From positions 62,001 to 126,000 of the forward strand of contig CAWCQU010000007.1 of the NCBI GenBank assembly GCA_963797765.1: DNA of 64,000 bases, read 5' to 3'. The notes beneath the pieces are model-generated. The model saw only the letters and a list, made by a program, of their open reading frames with translations. It was not told the DNA's origin and ran no database searches. The position numbers were made by a program, and so were the translations under genes. Numbering within the stretch: position 1 is the first letter of the stretch; every line of letters begins with the position of its first letter. The stretch is from JBGPTK01 sp963797765. Its GTDB lineage: Bacteria > Acidobacteriota > Terriglobia > Acidiferrales > UBA7541. Shown one piece after another: positions 56,226-64,000 of this stretch.

Positions 56226-57290
56226 TTACTTGTCGGACGGCGGAGTAACGGCAGGGGGAGGGCCGGCCGCGACGCGCGGGAGCGAATAGCCCTTGCGGGA
56301 GCGGACGATCAGGCCCTTGCGATCAACCTCCACCTGGACGCGGCGGAACTGCCCCTTGGGCGGCATCGGACCCGGGGCGAACGCCAGCAAATACTGGCTG
56401 CGCAGCTCGTTGCCGATGTCCAGGAACGATTGCGCAAGGTCGTCGATCTTGTACGGGAAGAAGACACGGCCGCCGGTATCGGTGGCGAATTGATCGAGCA
56501 CTTTATCGCCGTGGGTTTCCATTACTTTTTTCGGAGTGTCGCCTTCGATGTTTAGCCAGTCGGTATTCGTGCTGATGGCGTAGATCGCGACTTCGGCCTT
56601 CTCCGCCATTTCCATGGCTTCACTCAGCGGACGGTCGCTCAGATTATCCTCACCGTCGCTAATCACCACCAATACGCGGCGCACTTCGGAGCTGCCGGTT
56701 TCCGGCAAGGGCGCGTGCTGCAGTTTCTGAGCAGCCATGTAGATGGCGTCGCGCAGCGCCGTTCCACCGCCGGCGCGCTGCCCTTGAATCGCTTTGTTCA
56801 ACTGATCGAGATTATCGGTGTAATCCTGAATCACTTCGGGTTCGTTATCGAAGATAGCGACAAAAGCCATGTCCTTGCCGCGGCGAATGGTGTTGTAGAG
56901 AAAATCGCTGGCGGCTTCCTGCTCGAAGCGCAGGCGGTCGCGAATGCTGTTGGAGGTATCGAGCAAAACGCCTATGCGCAGCGGGAGGTCCGTTTCCCGG
57001 GTGAAAAATTCGAGGGGCTGCTGCTTGCCTTCGTCGGCAATGCGGAAATCGTTCTTTTCCAGATCGGTGATGAATTTGTGGCGGCGGTCGGTGACGGTGG
57101 CGACCAGGTAGACCAGTTCAGCCTTGGTGCGAATCGTTGCCTGCGTGTTGGCATCCTGGGGCGGGTTTTGCGGCGATGTAACTGGCGGCACGTGTGAAGG
57201 GGCCGGAGCGGGCGGCTGCTGCGCCCGGGCAGCGCTGAACGCCAGCGCGGTAATTACACAGAGAGCAGGAATTCGCAACCAAGTAGGCAT
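56226..57290 (-). CDS. VWFA-related secreted protein, last gene of the lipoprotein/translation cluster
   Basis: 354 residues with a signal peptide (MPTWLRIPALCVITALAFSA), a Pro-rich linker (24-48), a beta domain (ELVYLVATVTDRRHKFI..LEKNDFRIADEGKQQP), and VWA with MIDAS (LLDTSNSIRD) and later residues (VISDGEDNLS). Its start is six bases past the rluD stop, so it is probably translated from the ileS-lspA-lgt-rluD transcript, a link that hints at an envelope role. Confidence 0.87.
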   Translation of the reverse strand: MPTWLRIPALCVITALAFSAARAQQPPAPAPSHVPPVTSPQNPPQDANTQATIRTKAELVYLVATVTDRRHKFITDLEKNDFRIADEGKQQPLEFFTRETDLPLRIGVLLDTSNSIRDRLRFEQEAASDFLYNTIRRGKDMAFVAIFDNEPEVIQDYTDNLDQLNKAIQGQRAGGGTALRDAIYMAAQKLQHAPLPETGSSEVRRVLVVISDGEDNLSDRPLSEAMEMAEKAEVAIYAISTNTDWLNIEGDTPKKVMETHGDKVLDQFATDTGGRVFFPYKIDDLAQSFLDIGNELRSQYLLAFAPGPMPPKGQFRRVQVEVDRKGLIVRSRKGYSLPRVAAGPPPAVTPPSDK

Positions 57291-57296
57291 AGTCGA

Positions 57297-58319
57297 TTAT
57301 AGGAACGGATGCACCGCAGCGTCAATCAAAGCTGGATCGGCGCCGGCGGCCTTGCCCATGCCGCGCAAATATAGCTGCAATTCCAGCGGCAGCGGAGCGC
57401 GCACTTCCACTTGTTTACCCGTGCGCGGATGCTGAAATTGGATTCGAGCCGCGTGCAGAAAATTTCGATCGAGATGCGGCATCGCCTGGCCGCCCGCGAA
57501 GGCCTCGCGCGGCGCGCCGTAAAGAGTGTCGCCCACCACGGGATGGCCCAACGTGGAAAAATGAACACGGAGCTGGTGCGTGCGTCCGGTGTGCAAATCC
57601 GCATCCACCAGCGTGTAGCCATTCATGCGTAATCGCACACGCCAATCGGTTCGCGCCGGGCGGCCTTCGCGCCGCCGCGTGGTCATGCGCTCGCGGCGAT
57701 GCAAATCGCGCGAGACAGGCAGATCGATGCGGCCGGAATTTTCCTTCATTTGGCCGTGGAGCAAGGCGAGGTAGGTTTTTTGAATCGTTCGCTCCTGAAA
57801 TTGTTTCACCAGGCTGCGATGGGCGGCATCTGTTCGCGCGATAATCAGCGCGCCGGAGGTGCCTTTGTCGAGCCGGTGTACGATTCCAGGCCTCAATTCC
57901 CCACCCACTCCTGAAAGTTGGCCAAAACGGTGCAAAAGCGCTCCGGCCAGCGTGCTGACTGGCGCGCCGGCTCCGGGATGAACGATCAGCCCGGCCGGCT
58001 TGTTCACTACTGCTACATCTTCATCTTCGTAGAGAACTTCCAGTGGGATGTCTTCCGCAACAATTCTGGTTGTCTTGACGGGCGGAATTTCTATTTGAAC
58101 GTCTTCGCCGGCGGCCACCTGGTGGGCGCGCTTGGAGGCCGATCCGTTTACCTGCACCAGGCCGTCGTCCACCAGTTGTTGCAGACGGGCGCGGCTCATT
58201 TCCGGGAAATGCGCGGTAAGCACGCGGTCGAGCCGGAGGCCGGCTTCCTCGGCGGAAACGGAGAAACGGTGTTCGGTGGAAGTTGGAGAAGAAGGCGCGG
58301 TTCGCTGTTTTTTGGGCAT
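57297..58319 (-). CDS. rluD: 23S rRNA pseudouridine synthase, RluD type
   Basis: 340 residues: an S4 RNA-binding domain (about 20-80; LRLDRVLTAHFPEMSRARLQ) and the synthase domain with the catalytic Asp in RIVHRLDKGTSGALIIART and the later LHTGRTHQLRVH. It isomerises uridines in helix 69 of 23S rRNA in known relatives. It lies 12 bases after lgt on the same strand, probably in one operon. Confidence 0.92.
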   Translation of the reverse strand: MPKKQRTAPSSPTSTEHRFSVSAEEAGLRLDRVLTAHFPEMSRARLQQLVDDGLVQVNGSASKRAHQVAAGEDVQIEIPPVKTTRIVAEDIPLEVLYEDEDVAVVNKPAGLIVHPGAGAPVSTLAGALLHRFGQLSGVGGELRPGIVHRLDKGTSGALIIARTDAAHRSLVKQFQERTIQKTYLALLHGQMKENSGRIDLPVSRDLHRRERMTTRRREGRPARTDWRVRLRMNGYTLVDADLHTGRTHQLRVHFSTLGHPVVGDTLYGAPREAFAGGQAMPHLDRNFLHAARIQFQHPRTGKQVEVRAPLPLELQLYLRGMGKAAGADPALIDAAVHPFL

Positions 58320-58331
58320 CGGGTGTGAGCG

Positions 58332-59132
58332 CTAGGACTGTGCGGGAGCGAGAATCGGGCGCCCGGCTCGCGTGCGCCAGAGCCATGCGCCGAGCAAGAT
58401 CATGGCAATGCTGGCGACCTGCATCAAGGAGAAAGCGCCGCCGAAAAACAAGGTGCGGTCCGGATCACCGCGAAAAAATTCGATTATGCCGCGTTCGAAG
58501 CCATAGAGCAGCAAATAGGTGGCAAACAATTCGCCGCGAAAACTTTGGCGGCGGGCCAGCCAGACCAGAATAATAAAATTCATGAATTCGGCGGCGGATT
58601 CATAAAGCTGAGTGGGATGGAGCGTCACGCCGATGGGTGTGCCGACAAGCCGAGCGGCGTCGAGGCTGGAGAATTGCACTCCCCAGGGCAGGTTGGTCGG
58701 TTTTCCCCAGCAGCAGCCCGCGGCGTAGCAACCCAGGCGGCCGATCGCATGGCCCAAAGGCAGCGCGGCGGAATACGCATCGAGAAGAGGGAGAAGCGGC
58801 ATCTTCGTGAGCCAGGTGTAAATTCCCGCGACTGTGAGCGCGCCGATCACTCCGCCATAAAATGTTCCGCCCGATTGCAAGGTTGCCAGGGAATAAATTT
58901 CGCCGGGGTGCTGGCGGTAATAGCCGAAATCCGCGGCGAGCAGCCAGAGCTTGGCTACCAAAAATGCCGCCAGCATCACGTAAACGCCGAGATTCCAGAC
59001 GCGGTCGGGATCGAGACCCAGGCGGCGGGCTTGATGCCGGGCGTACCACAGGCCCGCTAGGACCCCGGTGGCTACCAATACGCCGTAGGTGTAAACGTTT
59101 AACGGTCCTATCTGAAAGAGGATTGGATACAT
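58332..59132 (-). CDS. lgt: Prolipoprotein diacylglyceryl transferase
   Basis: 266 residues, about seven membrane helices. The Lgt motif reads HAIGRLGCYAAGCCWGKPTN (the conserved His, Gly-Arg and Trp-Gly core), followed by LPWGVQF. It moves diacylglycerol to the lipobox Cys of prolipoproteins in the membrane. It sits with lspA and ileS, the usual lipoprotein-processing set, and is likely co-transcribed with rluD. Confidence 0.93.
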   Translation of the reverse strand: MYPILFQIGPLNVYTYGVLVATGVLAGLWYARHQARRLGLDPDRVWNLGVYVMLAAFLVAKLWLLAADFGYYRQHPGEIYSLATLQSGGTFYGGVIGALTVAGIYTWLTKMPLLPLLDAYSAALPLGHAIGRLGCYAAGCCWGKPTNLPWGVQFSSLDAARLVGTPIGVTLHPTQLYESAAEFMNFIILVWLARRQSFRGELFATYLLLYGFERGIIEFFRGDPDRTLFFGGAFSLMQVASIAMILLGAWLWRTRAGRPILAPAQS

Positions 59133-59299
59133 TTTTCGAAGGCGCTTCTTCGCAACAACAGAATAAACTGACGCCGATCTGATAACGGGTCCTGCAAATT
59201 TCTCAGCCGCCTTCAGGGGCTAAAGCCCAACTTTTCAAAGCAATTTGATGTCGGAGCTGAAGCTCCGACCCTCTAAAAACCAATTATGGGGGCGACTAA

Positions 59300-59821
59300 T
59301 TAGCTGGGCTCTTTGCCCGCCTCATGCGCGGCGTTGCGCCAGTCGCGCAGCAGTTCGAGCAGCACCAGGCACGCGCCCATGACGATGGCAGAATCCGCCG
59401 CGTTGAACGCAGGCCAATAATATCCCTGCCAGTGAATATCGATAAAATCGGTGACGCTGCGGTGCGCCAAGCGGTCGAACATATTTCCCGCGGCACCGCC
59501 GAGTATCAGCGAGAGGCCGATTTGCCCCAGGATCCCGCCGGCACGCCTGCTGGCCAGCAGCCAGATTAGAAAAATCATCACGCTAGCGGAAAAAAACATC
59601 ACCACGCTGGCCACCCACGGCGATTTGGAATCCGAAAGAAAGCCGAACGCCACGCCAGAATTATGGGTGTTCACCAGATTCAAAATGCCGGGAATCAGAA
59701 CGTGGCTGAAATCGCGCGAAATAATCTGTTCGATGGCGTATTTGCTGGCCTGGTCCACGGCCAGCACCCCAAGCACAATGAATACCAGCCAGGCTCTCCG
59801 GGTTTGCGCCAAGGATTCCAT
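59300..59821 (-). CDS. lspA: Lipoprotein signal peptidase II
   Basis: 173 residues with four membrane helices. The two catalytic Asp are in GGAAGNMFDRL..VTDFIDIH and in FNAADSAIVMG; VDQASKYAI and NTHNSGVAFGF are also family motifs. It cuts the signal peptide from diacylglyceryl-prolipoproteins after Lgt. ATG 59821 follows the ileS stop by 14 bases; the longer frame to 59950 would overlap ileS and is rejected. Confidence 0.93.
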   Translation of the reverse strand: MESLAQTRRAWLVFIVLGVLAVDQASKYAIEQIISRDFSHVLIPGILNLVNTHNSGVAFGFLSDSKSPWVASVVMFFSASVMIFLIWLLASRRAGGILGQIGLSLILGGAAGNMFDRLAHRSVTDFIDIHWQGYYWPAFNAADSAIVMGACLVLLELLRDWRNAAHEAGKEPS

Positions 59822-59835
59822 CCAGTTTGGGATTG

Positions 59836-62684
59836 CTAGGCGACGGCCACTCCCCCGCTTCGTTCGATTTCCTCGAGCGCGGCGACGCAACGCTCGCAGA
59901 CCGTTGGCCAGGTATGATTGATGCCTACCTGGGTGGAATAGTTCCAGCAACGCTCACATTTCTTGCCCTTGGCCTTTTGCACTCCCACGATCACCAGTTC
60001 GCCGGCCTCGGTGACGGCGCCGGGGCCGTTATCGAAATAATCGGCCATGCGCACCTGCGAAACCAGAAACAGCGCGGGAAGGGATTTGAGATAGGTTTGC
60101 AAAACTTCGAAGGTGCGGCTGCCAACTTTTTCCTCGAGATCGGTTCGCGGATAAATGGTGATCTCCGCTTCCAGCGCTCCGGCAACCACTTTTTTATTGC
60201 GCGCGGATTCGAGCGCGCTCAGCACGTCGCGGCGGATGGCCAGCAAGCCGCTCCCAGTTTTCAATGGTCTCCTTGCGCAAGCCAGTATCCATATTTTCCA
60301 CGGCCGGCAGATAGGACATATGAATGCTTTCGGGATCTCCCGGGCGGTGCGGAATGAGCTGCCAGATTTCTTCGGCGGTAAAAACCATGATCGGAGCGAG
60401 CAGGCGCAACAGCGCATTGGCGATGCGGAAAAGAGCCGTCTGCGCCGAGCGGCGGCCCATATTGCGCGGCGCAAAGGTATACAGGCGGTCTTTCAGAATG
60501 TCGAGATAGAACGCGCTCAGATCCACTACGCAAAAATCGTGGACGGCGTGGAAGACGCGATGGAATTCGAATTTGTCGTACCATTCGCGGCACTGCCGCA
60601 CCAGTTCGCCGGTGCGATGCATCATCCAGGCGTCGATTTCCCACAATTCAGCGTCGCGCACGGAATCGCGCACGGGCTGAAACTCGTTCAGATTTCCCAG
60701 AAAATAGCGGAAAGTGTTTCGCAGCTTCCGGTAAGACTCGGAAAGCTGGTTCATTACGTTGTCCGACATTCGGATGTCCGCGTGATAATCCTGGGAAGAA
60801 ACCCAGATGCGCAGCAATTCGGCTCCCCACTTCTCGCAGATATCGCGCGGCAAAATCACGTTGCCGAGCGATTTGGACATGGGATGGCCATCGGCATCGA
60901 GCGCCCAGGCGTGAGTGATTACCTGGCGGTAGGGCGCTTTGTCGCGCACTCCTACGCCGATTAGCAGCGAGCTATTGAACCAGCCGCGATATTGATCGAG
61001 GCCTTCGAGATACGCATCGGCGGGCCAGGTTTTGTCCGCTTCACTGAGCACGGCCAGGCTGCTTGATCCGGAATCGAACCACACATCCAGAATATCTTTT
61101 TCCTTGCGGAAGCTGGCGCCGCCGCAGGAGCAGCGCGTGCCTGCCGGAAGCAATTCTTCCGCAGAGTGCGAATACCACGCGTCGGCGCCCTCTTTTTCGA
61201 ACCAGCGAATCACGTTGCGCAACGCGGCAAAATCTTTCAGTAGCGCGTTGCACTCGCCGCAATAAAAAATCACCAGCGGCACGCCCCAGAATCGCTGCCG
61301 GGAAATACACCAGTCCGGGCGTTCCGCGATCATGTCGCGGATGCGTTCCTTGCCCCATTCGGGCGACCACTTCACCTTGGCGATTTCTTCGAGCGACCGC
61401 TCGCGCAAATCACGGTGCATTAAATTGATGAACCATTGCTCAGTGGCGCGGAAAATCACCGGATTGTGGCAGCGCCAGCAGTGCGGGTAACTATGCGAAA
61501 TTCTCGAATCGCCGGCCAGCGCGCCGCGCGAACCAAGCAGCGCAATGATCAGAGGGTTGGCTTCGAATACGGTTTTGCCTTTGTATTCCGGCAAGCCCTC
61601 GAGGAACCGGCCGTCGTCATCCAGCGGCGCGTAGGTATCGAGGCCATACTTCTGCCCTACATAAAAATCTTCCGCGCCATGGCCGGGAGCGGTGTGCACG
61701 ATTCCGCTGCCCTGATCGAGAGTCACGTGCTCGCCCAGAACCGCGGGAACTTTTATATCCAGAAACGGATGCTGAAATTGAATTCCCTCAAGCTCCGCGC
61801 CTTTCCAATTTCCGCGAGTGCCCTTCACCGTAAGTCCCACCTCTGTTTCGAGAGCTGGGACGCGGTCCGCGGCGACCAGCAAGTCTCCAGCGGAAGTTTC
61901 CGCCACCACGTAGCGAAATTCAGGATGAAACGCGAGCGCGCGGTTGGCGGGAAGCGTCCAGGGGGTGGTGGTCCAGATCAGGGCGCTCACGCCGGAGCCG
62001 AGGCCGCCGGCTTTCGCCTCCTGGAACCACAGCAAACTTCACCCAAATGGAGTGGCTGACGTGGTCTTCATATTCCACTTCCGCTTCCGCAAGAGCGGTG
62101 CGATCGAAGATGCACCAATAAACCGGTTTCAGTCCTTTGTAGACGTAACCTTTTTCGAAGAAAGTGACGAACGCATTGGCGGTGGCAGCTTCATACGAAT
62201 TGCTCATCGTCAAATACGGATCATTCCACTGGCCCAGCACGCCGAGGCGCTTGAAATCGCGGCGATGAGCATCCACATATCGAGTAGCAAATTCGCGGCA
62301 CATGCGGCGGAATTCCTGCGGCGCTACGCTTCCCTTTTTCCCACCCAGCTCTTTTTCCACCTTGGATTCAATCGGCAGTCCGTGGCAATCCCATCCCGGC
62401 ACATACGGCGCTCGAAAACCAGCCATGGTTTTCGATTTGACCACGAGATCTTTCAGAATTTTATTCAGTGCCTGGCCCAGATGAATATCCCCGGTGGGAT
62501 ACGGTGGCCCGTCGTGCAACACATAGAGAGGCGCGGAAGATCGGGCATCCAGGATCCGATTATAAAGATCCAGGCGATCCCATTGCGCTAATTGCACAGG
62601 CTCGCGCTCCGGCAATTTCGCCTTCATGGGGAAATCGGTGCGCGGTAAGTTGAGCGTGCTTTTTAGATCGAAGGGTTTATCCAT
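59836..62684 (-). CDS. ileS: Isoleucyl-tRNA synthetase, interrupted by two one-base insertions
   Basis: 948 residues after repair. N-terminal catalytic core: DGPPYPTGDIHLGQALNKIL, where the class I HIGH box reads HLGQ; later KMSKS as HPMSKSLGN; editing domain TTTPWTLPAN; C-terminal zinc motif CERCWNYSTQVG..CERC. It attaches isoleucine to tRNA-Ile. The frame shifts near 62034-62036 (after SIWVKF, to LWFQEAKAGG) and near 60245 (after IENWERL, to LAIRRDVL). Both repairs restore family sequence. An essential gene broken twice points to sequence error. Followed by lspA. Confidence 0.92.
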
Positions 62685-62865
62685 CTTGATCGGTTTTCAT
62701 ATCTCCCGTACTTTCTTTCGCTTCCGAATCCTAGTGTGATGGGACGCCCCGTATGTTACAATGATTTCGAAAGCCTGTCAGCCGCAGTCCGGCCAGGCAT
62801 CCTTTTTTGTGATGTTGAATCTAACCTGAAAGCCGGGGTTAGGTTAAAACCTGGCAACGGGGCAT

Positions 62866-64000
62866 ATGGCAGCTAACACCGGTAAATCGAGTTCCGTGAT
62901 CCTCACTGGCCAGGCGAACGGCATGCCGCGCCTGGTTACCGACAGAATGTCCGGTCCGAAGCAATTCTTTTCCAATTTCAGGGACTTTCTTTTCGAACGC
63001 CAGGTGAAGGTGCGCAATGAAGCCTATAGCGCCCTGACGGACGTACACTTCGGCGCCGGATTGACGGAAAATTTCAAGGAATGGATGAAGGGCACTCCGC
63101 GCGAAGCTCGCGGACCCGTAAAGAATTCCGACATGCTGATTGCATGGCAACCCTGGCATCAGCGCTTTTGGAATAACGTGCGCGATGTTATTGCCCCGCG
63201 CAAGCTGCCACCGCTGAATGTTTCCAGCAAGCCGATTCCCGTACCGGAGATTTGGAGCAAGAACGAACGCTTCAAACGCGTGCAACTGATTTCGATTTTG
63301 GTGCACGTTGCGGTGATCGCGCTGATCGTGGTTCCCTTCCTTCCGAAACTGATGGCTCCGTCCTCCGTGCAGGCCACCGTCAAAGTGACACAGCTTGAAT
63401 TCTCGCCCTACCTGGCAAAATTGCCCGCGGGAGCAAAGCGGGCCGGTGGAGGCGGTGGCGGCGGCGAACACAATCCGATCCCTGCCAGCGTTGGAAAATT
63501 GCCGAAATTCTCGTGGACGCAATTCACTCCTCCCCGAGTCGTGGTCCCACAGAATCCAAAACTTCCGATGACGGCAACGGTTCTCGGTCCTCCGGAATTG
63601 CATCTTCCCAGTCCGAACATGCCGAACTACGGCGACCCGCTTTCGAAGCTGCTGAATGATTCGAGCGGACCTGGCAGCGGCGGCGGTATCGGTTCAGGCA
63701 GCGGTGGCGGAGTGGGCAGCGGATCGGGCGGCGGCGTTGGTCCTGGCGAAGGCTGGGGCACAGGCGGCGGCCCTCCAGGAGCGGGAACGAACGGATATGG
63801 AGTGCCCACCTGCGTCTATTGTCCGCAGCCGCAATATTCGGACGAAGCAGTAAAAGCGAAATACCAGGGCGTGATTACGCTGCAAGTTGTGGTGACCCCC
63901 GAAGGCAAAGCCACGAATATCAAAGTAGTCAAAGGACTGGGCGTTGGCTTGGATGAAAAGGCCATCGAAGCCGTGCGTGGATGGCGCTTCAAACCTGCCG
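62866..64000 (+). CDS. Energy transducer TonB family protein (C-terminus cut by window end)
   Basis: The frame is open from ATG 62866 to the end of the window (378 codons). Long N-terminal cytosolic region (about 1-140), one membrane helix (about 146-166; LISILVHVAVIALIVVPFLP), a Pro- and Gly-rich periplasmic linker (about 185-310, with GSGGG-type runs), and the start of a TonB C-terminal domain (YQGVITLQVVVTPEGKATNI, then AIEAVRGWRFKPA). TonB spans the periplasm to drive outer-membrane receptors. The long cytosolic part is unlike E. coli TonB. The upstream ileS is divergent. Confidence 0.85.
   Translation, partial: MAANTGKSSSVILTGQANGMPRLVTDRMSGPKQFFSNFRDFLFERQVKVRNEAYSALTDVHFGAGLTENFKEWMKGTPREARGPVKNSDMLIAWQPWHQRFWNNVRDVIAPRKLPPLNVSSKPIPVPEIWSKNERFKRVQLISILVHVAVIALIVVPFLPKLMAPSSVQATVKVTQLEFSPYLAKLPAGAKRAGGGGGGGEHNPIPASVGKLPKFSWTQFTPPRVVVPQNPKLPMTATVLGPPELHLPSPNMPNYGDPLSKLLNDSSGPGSGGGIGSGSGGGVGSGSGGGVGPGEGWGTGGGPPGAGTNGYGVPTCVYCPQPQYSDEAVKAKYQGVITLQVVVTPEGKATNIKVVKGLGVGLDEKAIEAVRGWRFKPA

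Overview
The window reads as high-GC chromosomal DNA of an Acidobacteriota bacterium, probably a Terriglobia/Koribacter-type soil lineage. This rests on four VWFA-related proteins of the type described from Acidobacteria, an ADOP-type (acidobacterial duplicated orphan permease) ABC permease, and many short dispersed intergenic repeats. I see no rRNA, tRNA, CRISPR array, prophage or classical insertion sequence. The housekeeping genes fit one chromosome: recA, ileS-lspA-lgt-rluD, a transpeptidase, an M23 peptidase, thiolase and hydroxyacyl-CoA dehydrogenase.

Layout. 1-5.3 kb: end of an M19 dipeptidase, M23 peptidase, zinc-ribbon protein, penicillin-binding transpeptidase, recA. 5.6-10 kb: small unknown genes, a CPBP membrane protease, and a small membrane-protein family present as two intact copies and one decayed copy. 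10-21 kb: a signalling island with a PDZ-membrane-GAF-PP2C phosphatase, a GAF histidine kinase coupled to an AhpD-like redox protein, an orphan DUF4157 protein with two HExxH motifs, a PAS histidine kinase, a Crp/Fnr regulator and a stand-alone receiver. 21-29 kb: ADOP permease, YceH, a VWFA-related protein, unknown small genes, a TPR protein. 29.8-41 kb: HTH plus isoaspartyl-methyltransferase-like protein, GT39 glycosyltransferase, ABC-F ATPase, cupredoxin, Tat metallophosphoesterase, ECF sigma/anti-sigma pair, alpha/beta hydrolase, 3-hydroxyacyl-CoA dehydrogenase and thiolase. 41-49 kb: an accessory, repeat-rich stretch with an unknown membrane protein, an HNH endonuclease, a RAYT-type transposase, an alcohol dehydrogenase and secreted proteins. 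49-57.3 kb: a membrane protein, a UvrD-like helicase fused to a RecB-like nuclease, three more VWFA-related proteins. 57.3-64 kb: the ileS-lspA-lgt-rluD lipoprotein/translation cluster and a TonB-type energy transducer cut by the window end.

Two themes deserve attention. First, at least five families of short palindromic or hairpin-forming repeats (called A to E here) fill the spaces between genes. Family A surrounds, and is inserted in frame into, a RAYT transposase gene. Family E tends to sit between convergent genes. Family D brackets single accessory genes. Second, at least eight genes, including recA and ileS, are broken by single-base indels, nearly all of them +1 insertions. Removing one base restores full-length conserved proteins, so I treat these as probable sequencing or assembly errors rather than pseudogenes.
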